From Methanomassiliicoccus sp. (GTDB taxonomy: Archaea > Thermoplasmatota > Thermoplasmata > Methanomassiliicoccales > Methanomassiliicoccaceae): DNA of 64,000 bases. Numbering within the stretch: position 1 is the first letter of the stretch; each line of letters begins with the position of its first letter. A program made the translations under genes and the position numbers. Shown one piece after another: positions 26,230-36,154 of this stretch. The notes below the pieces were generated by a model, which made no database searches, was not told the DNA's origin, and worked only from the letters and a program-made list of their open reading frames with translations. Location: contig JAAYAX010000004.1 in assembly GCA_012719175.1 (NCBI GenBank), positions 1 to 64,000 of the forward strand, given 5' to 3'.

Positions 26230-29211
26230 TCACTCGAACCTCAGCACCTCGGCCGGAGATATCTTGCTCGCGCCCCTGGCTGCAGGGAAAACACTGAGCA
26301 GGGTCGCCAGGAACGCACCGATGCCGACGACGATGATCTCCACCCACGGAATGACGAAGTCGTAGCCCAGCTCCTCGAAGGCCTCCAGGTACACGGTGTA
26401 GCCGATGGATATGCCCAGAAGGGTACCTATCACGATGCCCAGGAAGGAAATAAAGGAAGATTCCAGGGCGAAGTTGGTCACCACCATCCTCTTCGTATAA
26501 CCGATGGCTCGCATCATGCCGATCTCCAGGCGTCTCTCCCTGATGGAGCGGACGGTGATGATGCCCAGGCCGGTCACGCCTATAATGAGGCCTAGGCCGA
26601 GGAAGGCCCGGAACAGAGTGAACACTCCATTTATCTGCTGGACGATCTCCTTGGCGACGGTGTCTATGGGTATGGTCTGCATCCCATAGGCCAGGAACTC
26701 CCTCTCCAGAAGAGCGGCCTGCTTGTCCACGTCCAGTCCATCCTGGACATTGATGAGGTACACTCCCGCGTTGGTGATGTTGAGACTATCCCGCATGAAC
26801 ACATGGCTGACGAAGAGGCCAGTGAGGACGGGCTGCTTCATCACCCCCACCACCGTGAAGGAGTAGCTGCCGTTGGATGTGGTCATGGTGATCACATCCC
26901 CGATATCCGCCTGTGGCCCGGCTGTGAAATCGCTCATCTCGGTGCTGAGCATACTGCCGTCCACAATGACCAGGCTAGTATTGTCCAACACACCGTTCCA
27001 CACCTCGTCCTCGGTTGGAAACCGCTCCTTGTCCCAGTCTGCCAGCCAATAATTGCCTTCAGTATAGATGCGGCTGTCGAAACCCAGGATGTTGTAGACC
27101 GTCTCGTTCATCACCAGATTTCCTGAGGAGTCCGTAGTGGACGTCTTCAGCAGGCCGCTACCCGTTTGCATGGAGACCACGTTGGTTATGTTCTCCCCAT
27201 TGATGAACGAGGTAGAAGCATTGGTCCGCTCCCACAGGTCCCCATCCAGAGGCGTGAGGGGGTTGGTGGTGGCGATTATGTCATAACCCCCCGAGGTCTC
27301 CGCGGCCAGCTTTGGTATGCCCACGTCCAGAATTGCTGACACCACGGACAGGGTGGTGATCGTGAATATGACCAGTCCGAATATGAAGATGGTGAGGGCA
27401 GTGCGGAACTTCGACTTTAGGGGGTAGGAGATCGCGGTCTTCACCACTGCCCTGTAGGCCTTCTTGACGCGCAGGACCTTGGTGAAGAACCAGATGATCT
27501 CGTCGGAGTTGAACATCACCAGTATCAAGGCTGCGGTAACCATGAAGATCCCCGCGACCACGAACAGCTCGATGAAGCCGGAGTAGGGGAAGATGGAGAA
27601 CGGCAGGGGGAGCCATATGAAGAGCGTGGCCACGCCCGCGATGTTCCACGCGATCCTGTCGCCCACGGCCTTGCGCAGCAGGAAGCCCAGGGACATGGTC
27701 GCGCAGGAAAGACCGGTCATACTGAAGAGCTGTGACTCCAGCATTATGCCGACAGCCATGAGGACCGCGCCGAGGGCGAAGAGCATAAGCCCCATTATCC
27801 AGCCTTTGCGGTCCTCACGCGAGAGAGGCGGCTCCGGGATGTTCCTGACCGCCCTGACGATGTTGAGATGGGATATCCTGCGGGTGGTGATGTACACTAC
27901 CAGGAGGGTAAGGATGAACCCGATGAGGTAGGATAAGGCCAGTGAGATCGGGGTGAAGGTGAAGTAGTCGGCCAGGGGCAGGTCGCCCAGGTCGATGCTG
28001 GCCGCTGCCATGTTCACCAGGACATATGCAAGAAATAGTCCCACCAGGGTCCCTATGCCTGCTGCCAGAGCCGCGTACAGCATGCCCTCATAGGAGAAGA
28101 CCCGGACCAGTTGCGACCGCTTCATGCCCACGGCGCGCGAGATCCCTATCTCGCTCTTGCGCTCCTCCCCCAGCATGGTGAATATGTTGACGATGAGGGC
28201 GATCCCGGCAATGATGGAGAACGATCCCAGGAGGAAGAACAGGCTGGTGTAGGTGGCCATGTTGTCCAGGCCCTCATCGATGATCTTCTGCCTGTCCAAG
28301 GTTATCGTGAGACCTTCTTCCTGGTAGTTCTGGAGGGTGGTGTTTAGGTTCTCCCGGGCACGTTCGAAATCCCCCTCCCCTTTCTCCGCCAAGGACAGGA
28401 AGAGGATGTTCTTGTGATCGGGACTGCCGGCCAGGTCCTGAGAGGTGGCCAGGTCGAGATAGGTTTGCGGTTTCAGGCCATAGCTTCCCAGGCCCTCATA
28501 CAGGACTACGCGCTGCACCACTACGTCGATCGTTATGTAGCCGTTAAGCAGCGTGAGGTGATCTCCGATCTTGGCGTCCATCTCCGTGGCCAACTTCTCG
28601 TTTATATAGGCCTCCCCTTCCCCGGGAAGCTCCCTGATCCGCTCTCCGTTTATGTCCTTGAGCTCGTACGAGGTCAGGAGGCTGTCCGTTAGGCCCATGT
28701 AACCGGCCCCGGCGTCCGAGAGCTGGGTCTCGTTGTCCAGAACTCCGGCGGAGGACCACACGAAGGATTCCACGATCTGGACGTTCTCAATGCTTCTAAG
28801 GTCCTCCTCCAGCTCTCCGACCAGAGTGGAGTTTAACATGACGTTGCCCAGTTCGCCTGGCGCCTCAATAACGAAATCGGCTCCCCCGCTGCCCTTGGTG
28901 GTGTCGCCGATTATCATGTTGTCAAGGGTGTCCCCCACGATGAAGGAAGCGGAGATGATGGCCGTCCCTACCATGAGGCCGCAGATGACCAGCACGGTAG
29001 TGCCTTTCCTCCTGAGGATATTGCGGCTTCCGATGATCAAGAGGATGCGGTTCCTCATAGCGTCCAGAAAGATGAACGCTACCACCAGCACGATGCCTAC
29101 CAGAAGCGCGTAGGGTGTTGGCAGCATAAGCAAGGCGACGACGAATAGGGCGATGAGGATGAGCGAGATGAGTACCGTACTTGATCGCACCAAGGCCTCA
29201 CCCCATTTCAT
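26230..29211 (-). CDS. FtsX/MacB-type ABC transporter permease
   Basis: The 993-residue protein has two FtsX permease blocks. Each has a large extracellular domain (about 105-330 and 640-830) and groups of membrane helices (about 12-60, 325-500, 510-600, 870-990). This is the layout of long LolCE/MacB-like permeases, which use ATP to move lipids, peptides or to transmit force across the membrane rather than importing solutes. The start overlaps the ATPase stop by 14 bases. The size, about twice a single FtsX permease, implies that a fused pair works with one ATPase dimer. Confidence 0.85.
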   Translation of the reverse strand: MKWGEALVRSSTVLISLILIALFVVALLMLPTPYALLVGIVLVVAFIFLDAMRNRILLIIGSRNILRRKGTTVLVICGLMVGTAIISASFIVGDTLDNMIIGDTTKGSGGADFVIEAPGELGNVMLNSTLVGELEEDLRSIENVQIVESFVWSSAGVLDNETQLSDAGAGYMGLTDSLLTSYELKDINGERIRELPGEGEAYINEKLATEMDAKIGDHLTLLNGYITIDVVVQRVVLYEGLGSYGLKPQTYLDLATSQDLAGSPDHKNILFLSLAEKGEGDFERARENLNTTLQNYQEEGLTITLDRQKIIDEGLDNMATYTSLFFLLGSFSIIAGIALIVNIFTMLGEERKSEIGISRAVGMKRSQLVRVFSYEGMLYAALAAGIGTLVGLFLAYVLVNMAAASIDLGDLPLADYFTFTPISLALSYLIGFILTLLVVYITTRRISHLNIVRAVRNIPEPPLSREDRKGWIMGLMLFALGAVLMAVGIMLESQLFSMTGLSCATMSLGFLLRKAVGDRIAWNIAGVATLFIWLPLPFSIFPYSGFIELFVVAGIFMVTAALILVMFNSDEIIWFFTKVLRVKKAYRAVVKTAISYPLKSKFRTALTIFIFGLVIFTITTLSVVSAILDVGIPKLAAETSGGYDIIATTNPLTPLDGDLWERTNASTSFINGENITNVVSMQTGSGLLKTSTTDSSGNLVMNETVYNILGFDSRIYTEGNYWLADWDKERFPTEDEVWNGVLDNTSLVIVDGSMLSTEMSDFTAGPQADIGDVITMTTSNGSYSFTVVGVMKQPVLTGLFVSHVFMRDSLNITNAGVYLINVQDGLDVDKQAALLEREFLAYGMQTIPIDTVAKEIVQQINGVFTLFRAFLGLGLIIGVTGLGIITVRSIRERRLEIGMMRAIGYTKRMVVTNFALESSFISFLGIVIGTLLGISIGYTVYLEAFEELGYDFVIPWVEIIVVGIGAFLATLLSVFPAARGASKISPAEVLRFE

Positions 29212-29917
29212 CTATTTCCTGCGTTATCCTGTCGACGCTCCCGTTATCGCTGACCACCAGTCCGTCCCGCATGTGAATGATGCGGTCACACCTCGCGCCC
29301 ACCTCGGGGTCGTGCGTCACGATGACGAAGGTCTGCTTGTTCTCCTGGTTGAGCTGCCGTAGAAGGGCTACGATATCGTTAGCTGTTTTCTTGTCAAGGT
29401 CACCGGTAGGCTCGTCGGCGAACACTATAGCAGGGTCGTTCACGAGCGCGCGGGCGATCGCCACCCTCTGTCTCTCACCGCCGGACAGGGAGGACGGGCG
29501 CTGTAGGGACCTTTCGCTCAAGCCTACCCTGTCCAGGAGCTTCAGGGCCCTCTCGTTGGCCTCCTCCCTCTTGGTCCCGCTGATGAGCAGGGGCAGCTCC
29601 ACGTTCTCGGTGGCCGATAGGACCGGCAGCAGATTATAGAACTGGAACACGAACCCCATCCGAACTGCGCGGAGCTCGCTCTTCTCGTCGTCGTCCAGCG
29701 CTGTGATGTCCTTCTCCTCGACGAGGACCTCACCGGAGGTGACGTCATCTAGCCCGGACAGGCAGTTCAGCAGGGTGGTCTTGCCGCATCCTGACGGCCC
29801 CATGATGGCTACCATCTCACCCTTCTCGATCTCCAGCGTGATGCCCTTCAAGGCCTCGACGCGGACGTCGCCCGTCACATAGGTTTTGGTCAGTCCCTGA
29901 CAACTTATAATGGACAC
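29198..29917 (-). CDS. LolD/MacB-type ABC transporter ATP-binding protein
   Basis: A 239-residue ABC ATPase with Walker A GPSGCGKT at about 39-46, signature [10 protein letters not shown] at about 144-153, Walker [13 protein letters not shown] at about 163-174 and the switch His in VTHD near 198. It energises the adjoining FtsX-type permease, whose start lies within its 3' end. The ATPase is first in the operon. The substrate is unknown. Confidence 0.9.
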   Translation of the reverse strand: MSIISCQGLTKTYVTGDVRVEALKGITLEIEKGEMVAIMGPSGCGKTTLLNCLSGLDDVTSGEVLVEEKDITALDDDEKSELRAVRMGFVFQFYNLLPVLSATENVELPLLISGTKREEANERALKLLDRVGLSERSLQRPSSLSGGERQRVAIARALVNDPAIVFADEPTGDLDKKTANDIVALLRQLNQENKQTFVIVTHDPEVGARCDRIIHMRDGLVVSDNGSVDRITQEIDEMG

Positions 29918-30200
29918 AGGACACCCCGTCTGTCCGTGGTTGATATGTCCAAGACCCTATAAAGTCTGTCGAGGGAGTGAAGGCAACGAGCATGCAGGTA
30001 TTTCATTCGAGCTGTGCTTGATTCGCCCCAATTAGCGTCCTTCAAATACTCACCATCCTTTCCTTCAAAGACCGAAGGGGCCAAAGGCTCATTGAAGCAG
30101 CATCCTCCCAGGATCAATAATATTAGGGAGGCTTAGGCGTGACAGGTTTTTATTATCATTCAAACATGACCATCCTGGTCCACATTATGCGGGATCACAT

Positions 30201-31631
30201 TTGTGGAGGGTGCGTGGCATTCTGAGAAGAAGTGCTCCGAAGGGAGATGCAGATGTAGATCGGCCGGAGAGACTTCCTTCCACATCCCTTGATAGGTTCA
30301 TGAGCCTGGGAAATGACTTCATGGATAGCCAGGCCCGCATCCTGGTCTACTTCCACGGTCATGTGGATGAGGGCAGGCTGGAAGAAGCGGTGCGCCTCAC
30401 GCTTGTGGCCTGCCCGTGGCTGGCATACCGGTACGTCGATGATAGGCACCGACCTTGCTGGCAACGTGTGGAAGAGGGGGAGTGGAGCCAGTTCTTGGAC
30501 ATGGCCGTCTGCCCCCTCACCGATCCCCGTTTCTATCAGTTCATCAACGAACCGCTGCTGACGGATAGCGCTCCCCAGGTAAGGGTGGGTCTGTTCCGCG
30601 GGGAAGATGATGTCCTGTGCATAAGGTCCAACCACATGGCCTTGGACGGAGGAGGTGCGGTTAACTACCTCTCCCTCCTGGCCTCCACATATAAGGAGCT
30701 GGGGAAGGACACGCGGCATTCCTCCATTAAGGTCACCGCAGATCGTCCGGGCCCCCTTCAGGTACTCAGGGAGGTGGGCGTTCTCAACGCCATCAGGGCC
30801 TTGCCCCACATCGATCTGCCCGGGAGGCCCTGGGGGGTCCCGCGGACCGGCGACGATGATGCCCGGGGGGTCTACACGGTGACGCAGCTCAGTCCCGAGA
30901 GGCTGAACGCCGTTCGCGAATACGCCAGGGTGAGAAAGGTAACGGTCAACGACGTTCTGTTGGCGAGCTTTTACCGCTCCCTCTTCGAGGTCTGCGCACC
31001 ACCGGCGGGAGCGAGGCTGATGGTGGAGGTCCCCGTGAACCTCCGTAAATACCTTCCCCGCTCGCAGACGGATGTGCCCAGCGACCTCTCCGCTGTGTAC
31101 CTCGTTAACATCGAGCGTGTGGAAAACGAAACCTATGAGCAGACCTTGGACAGGGTGCACCGGCAGCTGAGCAAAAAGAAGAGCAACAGGGTGGAGCTGG
31201 CGGAACTGGTGCTGCTGGAGCTGTTCATGTTCCCAGGCCCCTGGTTACTGAAGAAGTTGAAGGAAATTGTAGGCTTCAAGGCCGCCCATCCTGTCCTATC
31301 CAACTTGGGCGAGGTCAATACGAGGAGCGCGGACTTTGGAGGCCCTGAGGTGAAGGACGTCCATTTCATCGGTCCGCTCCTGTACCCCCCGAACATCGGA
31401 GTAGGCATCTACACCTTCCGCGGACGGCTCAACGTCAGCCTGAACTATCCTTGCTCGGCGGTGGACGAACGGACCATGGAGCGCTTCCTTGACCTTTTCC
31501 TGAAGGAAATACCAGGGCCGGCCGAAGTGCCGTCCAGTACTGAACTGGATATGGAGGGGGACAATGAAAAGAAGGCAGAACGTACCGTCACATCGGAGAA
31601 GGTGGTATGCATCTGTCCTCCTCCAACCTGA
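30201..31631 (+). CDS. condensation-type acyltransferase
   Basis: The protein of up to 476 residues belongs to the chloramphenicol-acetyltransferase-like superfamily that includes NRPS condensation domains, PapA and WS/DGAT ester synthases. The active-site HxxxDG is present as HMALDGG at about residue 143. A second conserved region (VPVNLRKYLP) is near 277. Such enzymes join an acyl thioester to an amine or alcohol. The listed start is TTG with no good ribosome-binding site; GTG at 30210 or a later Met near 30300 are alternatives. An AT-rich element at about 30150-30160 supports an early start. It is convergent with an AMP-forming ligase, a plausible source of acyl substrate, but they share no transcript. 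Confidence 0.65.
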   Translation: MWRVRGILRRSAPKGDADVDRPERLPSTSLDRFMSLGNDFMDSQARILVYFHGHVDEGRLEEAVRLTLVACPWLAYRYVDDRHRPCWQRVEEGEWSQFLDMAVCPLTDPRFYQFINEPLLTDSAPQVRVGLFRGEDDVLCIRSNHMALDGGGAVNYLSLLASTYKELGKDTRHSSIKVTADRPGPLQVLREVGVLNAIRALPHIDLPGRPWGVPRTGDDDARGVYTVTQLSPERLNAVREYARVRKVTVNDVLLASFYRSLFEVCAPPAGARLMVEVPVNLRKYLPRSQTDVPSDLSAVYLVNIERVENETYEQTLDRVHRQLSKKKSNRVELAELVLLELFMFPGPWLLKKLKEIVGFKAAHPVLSNLGEVNTRSADFGGPEVKDVHFIGPLLYPPNIGVGIYTFRGRLNVSLNYPCSAVDERTMERFLDLFLKEIPGPAEVPSSTELDMEGDNEKKAERTVTSEKVVCICPPPT

Positions 31632-31755
31632 TATCCGGCGAACGCTCCGTGCCGCCGTCCCGGTCCCCATGAGGTGCCCTCCAATGATCCATTATCGTCT
31701 CACGATTATGATGAGCGCTCCTGCGGACGTTGACGGCTGACGTTTTTCGGCGTGC

Positions 31756-33384
31756 TCAGGAACGGGTATGGGAGAACTTTTCGTTCATGACACGGGCGAA
31801 CTCCTCCTCACCGGACATGACGTAGATGTGCTTGGGCTTCAGCTGTCCATAGGAGCGTCCCTCCCGGATGCGCCTGTCGATCTCGGCCTGTATCGCATCG
31901 TATGCGCTCGAGGGCAGGATGATGACCTCCAGCTTCCCCAGGTCGTTCGCGGTCTGGAACGAGTGGGGGATGTCCGAACGCTCCTCGGTCAAACGCTTGA
32001 CGATCTCCGCCTTGAACTTCCTGACATCCGCAGGTTCCCTTTCCGGGACCACCACCACGGCCAGCCGTGCGGGCGAGCCCTTTATGTTGTACATCTCCCA
32101 CCACCGGACATTGCTGGACTTGTGGAGGGCCTCGTTGACATAGCGGGAGTAGAACTTCATCCCCAGGAAGTTTCCGGACTCGTCCTGGGCATCGAAGTCC
32201 AAGGTCTCCACTGAACGGCCCAGGACGCGTATGAGCGGTAGACGGAACGTTACCTCGCCGCCATTTGCCTGATATCTGATCTCATGCGCAGGGTCCAGGA
32301 CCTGTATCACATCGCCGGTGGGATAGCGGACGAGCGGAAGGCACTGCCCTGGACGGGTGATGACGAGCTCGCCCACCATCCCTTCCTTCCAGTCAGGCCA
32401 CATCACGCCCTTGACCTGATGCCGGGGGTCGGCCTTTCCCTTGTGCACTTCCTCCGGGGAGGCTATCTCCGGTATGATGGTGTTTATGATCATGCTCAGA
32501 CCGTTGACCGATGGGTCGATCTGGGCGGCCATGATGGGGTTCTCCGTGCTCCCGTAGAAGTCGTAGATGCGAAGCTGCGGGTAGCACTTTCTCAGCTCAC
32601 CCATATAGGGGTTTAGCGGCTCCGCGTACGATATGGCGGTGCTGGCATGGAGCGTCGTCTCCTTTAGGGAGTCCAGGTCCACCCCCCTCAAGTACACCTT
32701 GCTGACAAGCTTCGCCAACAGCCGGGGAAGATGGTAGGATCTCACCGCCTTGTCCTCCACCAGGCCGCTCAGGAACCCCGGCTCATGGCTCATGCGCCCG
32801 ATAAGGTACAGTATCAGCGCTGGGCTTGCCAGGATCTCGATGTCGCTCTCGGAGGAGGCACGGCGGAGAGCATTGATAAGGTCCTTATCGTCCTTGAGGA
32901 GCGTGGAGAAAGAGCCCCTCATGTCCATGAACTCCCCTACTTTGGTAAGGAAATAACCCGAGACGTCAGGCAACGGCCCTCCCAGGTTCCAGGCCTTCCG
33001 GCCGGGATCGATGCCGATGATGCGGGAGACCATGGCATACTCTTCCACGATCCGCTGAACATCCTCTTTGCCGTAGTAAAAGCGTTTCGGCCTGCCGGTG
33101 GAGCCGGAGGTGTGGAACGCCTGCTCCACAGGCGCCAGTAGAACATTGTCGACTCCTTCACGCTCGGTGCATTCCAAGATATGCTCGTATGAGGTGAGGG
33201 GCAATTCGCCCAGCTCTTCCAGCGAGGATACGGGCGTGATGCGATCAGCATAGATGGGCGACCTTAAAGCACTGGTCGTGATAACTCTGAGAAGGTCCTC
33301 ATGCCTCGTCCTGTACAGCTCATAAGGAACGGCCAACTGCCGTACGACCTCACTGTCAAGGCGAGGTCCGATCGCATCTGCCAT
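31756..33384 (-). CDS. AMP-forming acyl ligase (phenylacetate-CoA ligase-like)
   Basis: The 542-residue ANL-superfamily enzyme has the phosphate-binding loop TSGSTGRPK at about 91-99, a DFYGSTEN adenine motif near 270 and the hinge-region YPTGD at about 354-358. It should activate a carboxylic acid as acyl-AMP and transfer it to CoA or another thiol. The C-terminal small domain is present. The acid cannot be predicted. An AT-rich promoter tract lies right upstream (33390-33440). Confidence 0.75.
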   Translation of the reverse strand: MADAIGPRLDSEVVRQLAVPYELYRTRHEDLLRVITTSALRSPIYADRITPVSSLEELGELPLTSYEHILECTEREGVDNVLLAPVEQAFHTSGSTGRPKRFYYGKEDVQRIVEEYAMVSRIIGIDPGRKAWNLGGPLPDVSGYFLTKVGEFMDMRGSFSTLLKDDKDLINALRRASSESDIEILASPALILYLIGRMSHEPGFLSGLVEDKAVRSYHLPRLLAKLVSKVYLRGVDLDSLKETTLHASTAISYAEPLNPYMGELRKCYPQLRIYDFYGSTENPIMAAQIDPSVNGLSMIINTIIPEIASPEEVHKGKADPRHQVKGVMWPDWKEGMVGELVITRPGQCLPLVRYPTGDVIQVLDPAHEIRYQANGGEVTFRLPLIRVLGRSVETLDFDAQDESGNFLGMKFYSRYVNEALHKSSNVRWWEMYNIKGSPARLAVVVVPEREPADVRKFKAEIVKRLTEERSDIPHSFQTANDLGKLEVIILPSSAYDAIQAEIDRRIREGRSYGQLKPKHIYVMSGEEEFARVMNEKFSHTRS

Positions 33385-33593
33385 AGGATGACATTGAATG
33401 TCGTTCTATATATTATTAATTATTTTGAATAAAGAGTATTAACACCCCGCTATCCATGGGGACATCTTATGGCTTCACTTCTGATCGATGCGAACAATAT
33501 CAATACCCAAAATATCGGGAGAGCTGACGTACGCTCCCGGGGCTGTTTTCCCTGCATATGCTTATTTTCCAATTGATGCATTCTTGATTACCG

Positions 33594-34196
33594 ATGGATG
33601 TTGACGGGAGAGCGGGAACGACAGGGACACCACCCCCTGATGCACGGCCTAACGGTTCCATGTCCACAAGGAGGTGGAGCAGAAGAAGGATGGGTGTGGT
33701 GATCGCGGTCGTCGTGGTGGTCGTGATCGTCCTGATGGCCTGGGCATTCAGCTCTCCCCTCAAGGGTATAATCGCCCAGGCCTACCTTCATAATGGCGAC
33801 TACATCCTCTACGAGGTCGAGGGCGATACGCTCCTGGGCGAGGTGACCGGTATAGTAAGGATCGACATATCCAACGTGACCATCGATGGATTTACCGCAA
33901 CGATGACCTCCTCGGGCGTGCCCTTCCTGGATGACACTTCGTACGATTATTCCTGGGACGATCCCGTGTGGGGAGATATGAACCTGGGGTCCAAGGTCAA
34001 CACCACTGAGGTCTCGACGCCCTGGGGTCAGAAGGCAGTAGATGTGTACATTGCTGATAACAGCAGCGGCAAGATAACCACGTATCTAGGGACAAACCCA
34101 CAGGTGGTCTATCGTCTGGAGGTCGATGCGTTCCTGTACGCGCTCACAGCGGAGATCTCTGATACCAACATAGGGATGATCAAGAGCGGGAACTGA
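33594..34196 (+). CDS. membrane-anchored extracellular hypothetical protein
   Basis: The 200-residue product has a basic N-terminus and one strongly hydrophobic helix at about 33-52, rich in Val/Ile, then a beta-rich soluble domain on the outside. Composition in the outer part is acidic with Thr/Ser/Asn, as in many archaeal surface proteins. I recognise no family. Starts at Met23 or Met33 are possible and would not change the topology. The gene stands alone between the ligase promoter and the second methyltransferase. Confidence 0.6.
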   Translation: MDVDGRAGTTGTPPPDARPNGSMSTRRWSRRRMGVVIAVVVVVVIVLMAWAFSSPLKGIIAQAYLHNGDYILYEVEGDTLLGEVTGIVRIDISNVTIDGFTATMTSSGVPFLDDTSYDYSWDDPVWGDMNLGSKVNTTEVSTPWGQKAVDVYIADNSSGKITTYLGTNPQVVYRLEVDAFLYALTAEISDTNIGMIKSGN

Positions 34197-34387
34197 TGAG
34201 CATGGAGGAACACGGAGTCCGTATTCTTTCACGAGCACAATGAGACCATACAGAAGTGAGCTCGTTCCTATGGGGCAGAAGAGATAGATTCGGAGAACCG
34301 AAAGAAAAGATCGGAGCTCCTCATGCTCTCTTATGCTGTTGCTGCGGGCAACTTGTTATTATCTCCAATGTCCGTGCAAAAAAGGAG

Positions 34388-35071
34388 ATGAGAACCGGGA
34401 ACAGCACTCCCCACCTCCCTGAGGACTACGATGCTCAGGTGATTAGGACCATACCACATTATGAGACGATTCACGGGGAGGTCATCGATCTCATCCTCTC
34501 CCTCCGGTGCCCACCGAAGGTGTGGCTGGACACAGGCTGCGGGACCGGGGCCATGGTAAAGCGGGCATTGAGGGTCATACCCGATACCCAGTTCGTACTG
34601 GTCGATCCCTCACCGACGATGCTGGAGCAGGCAAGAACGAGGCTTGCCCCCGAGCCTAGGGTCCGCTTCCTTGAACCGTGCCGGACCCAGGACCTCCTGA
34701 GAAAGGTCGATGAGGCCCCGGATGTCATCACTGCCGTGCAGTGCCATCACTATCTTTCCCGTGAGGAGCGGGCCGCGGCCGTCCAGGTGTGCTATGACCT
34801 CCTGACCAAGGGAGGGATATTCATCACCTTCGAGAACATAAGGCCGTTCACGGATGTGGGCACGGAGATTGGCAAAAGGAAGTGGGGGCGGTTCCAGGTG
34901 GCCAATGGCAGGGTGGAGGCAGAGGTCGAGGCCCACCTCGCGAGGTTCGACACGGAGTACTTCCCTATCACGGTCGTGGAGCACCTTGAACTCCTCAGGA
35001 GGTCGGGCTTCAGGGCGGTGGAGCTACTGTGGTACTCTAACATGCAAGCTGGCCTCTACGGCGTGAAGTGA
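34388..35071 (+). CDS. class I SAM-dependent methyltransferase, paralogue
   Basis: A protein of about 227 residues with the SAM loop DTGCGTGA at about 47-54 and an AVQCHHYLS motif near 117. Its N-terminus (YDAQVIRTIPHYETI) parallels that of the methyltransferase at 23147, so both come from one family with unknown substrates. The frame is open to a GTG at 34256, but the added residues contain an atypical Cys/Leu run, so the ATG at 34388 is preferred although GGAG lies very close to it. It is convergent with the alpha/beta hydrolase. Confidence 0.75.
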   Translation: MRTGNSTPHLPEDYDAQVIRTIPHYETIHGEVIDLILSLRCPPKVWLDTGCGTGAMVKRALRVIPDTQFVLVDPSPTMLEQARTRLAPEPRVRFLEPCRTQDLLRKVDEAPDVITAVQCHHYLSREERAAAVQVCYDLLTKGGIFITFENIRPFTDVGTEIGKRKWGRFQVANGRVEAEVEAHLARFDTEYFPITVVEHLELLRRSGFRAVELLWYSNMQAGLYGVK

Positions 35072-35097
35072 TATGCGATCGATAGCAGCCGTGATGT

Positions 35098-35922
35098 TCA
35101 TCCGCCCGTCTTCCTGGACTCACCTGTCTGCTGCTCCAAGCCTTGAGCGAGGAAATCGAGAACCAGCTGAACCACCAGCTCTGGGGCCGTTATGACCGCT
35201 TCATGTCGCTGCCCAGGCAGCAACGAGACGAGGTTGTTGGGCAAACAGGCGTGCACCGCCTCGATAGCCGCCTTGTAGAACGGAGTACTGTCCTCACCCA
35301 GCATAAGGAGTGTTGGAACCATCATGCTTTCGAAGCGGCGGGGGTCGAGCTTGTATCCCCGGGCACTGAAGAACTCTCGAGGCATGGTCGGTGCCGAGAG
35401 CAAGCGGGAGCGCCAGTTTGGTTGAGAGCGAAGCAACTCAACCTCCTCCGGCGGAGCATCTGCCAGTTCATATACCATCATCACGGCCTCCTCGTTCCTA
35501 CCCTCCTCGAGGTAAGAGTAGTACCTGTCTGGGGCGTCTGGAGGGTAAGGGATATCGATGTGGGTGTAGATCGGCGGTTCATACAACACCATCCTGCGGA
35601 TCCTATCGGTCAGCAGGGACGCTTCCAGGGAGCACAATGCCCCGTATGAATGGCCCAGCACGTTCACCGGCCCGCCGAGGTGGTCCACCACCGCAGCGAC
35701 GTCCTCAAACTCGCGCTGGATCGAGTATGGCAGAGTGTCCCCGCTCTCCCCCCGCCCCCTCCTATCCATGACGGTGACGGTGAAGCACCTCTCGAGCATC
35801 GTTCTCACAGGCTCCCAGTAAGTGCGGTCGATCCCGGTCCCGTGGACGAGGATCAGCGGCGGTCCCTCACCACCCGATTCACAGAATATGGGAGTGCCGT
35901 CCTTGGAGATGATACGCTCCAT
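35098..35922 (-). CDS. alpha/beta hydrolase
   Basis: A protein of about 274 residues with the alpha/beta-hydrolase signs: oxyanion HGTG near residue 27, nucleophile elbow GHSYG near 90, an acid in LMLGEDS near 210 and the catalytic His in GQRHE near 240. It is a soluble esterase- or hydrolase-like enzyme of unknown substrate. The ATG at 35922 is chosen because a TATA-like tract lies about 20 bases upstream, inside what would be coding sequence for the longer frame to 35955. Confidence 0.75.
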   Translation of the reverse strand: MERIISKDGTPIFCESGGEGPPLILVHGTGIDRTYWEPVRTMLERCFTVTVMDRRGRGESGDTLPYSIQREFEDVAAVVDHLGGPVNVLGHSYGALCSLEASLLTDRIRRMVLYEPPIYTHIDIPYPPDAPDRYYSYLEEGRNEEAVMMVYELADAPPEEVELLRSQPNWRSRLLSAPTMPREFFSARGYKLDPRRFESMMVPTLLMLGEDSTPFYKAAIEAVHACLPNNLVSLLPGQRHEAVITAPELVVQLVLDFLAQGLEQQTGESRKTGG

Positions 35923-36154
35923 ACTATCATACCATAATAAAAATGGCATCTTCACCTACTTGACACCTGTTGGTGCTATTGGAGAGAACATTTAGGACAT
36001 CATCAGACCGCAGCGATCTTAACAAACGGCAACAGGGTCATTTCGGGGAGGAGGGACGCGCCATGAATGAGCACCGTTCATGAGAACGTGGCTTCAGCGA
36101 GGCACATGTCATTAATATCCGCTTGCGCGTGAGGTGGTTCTGCTGGATCGTGAA

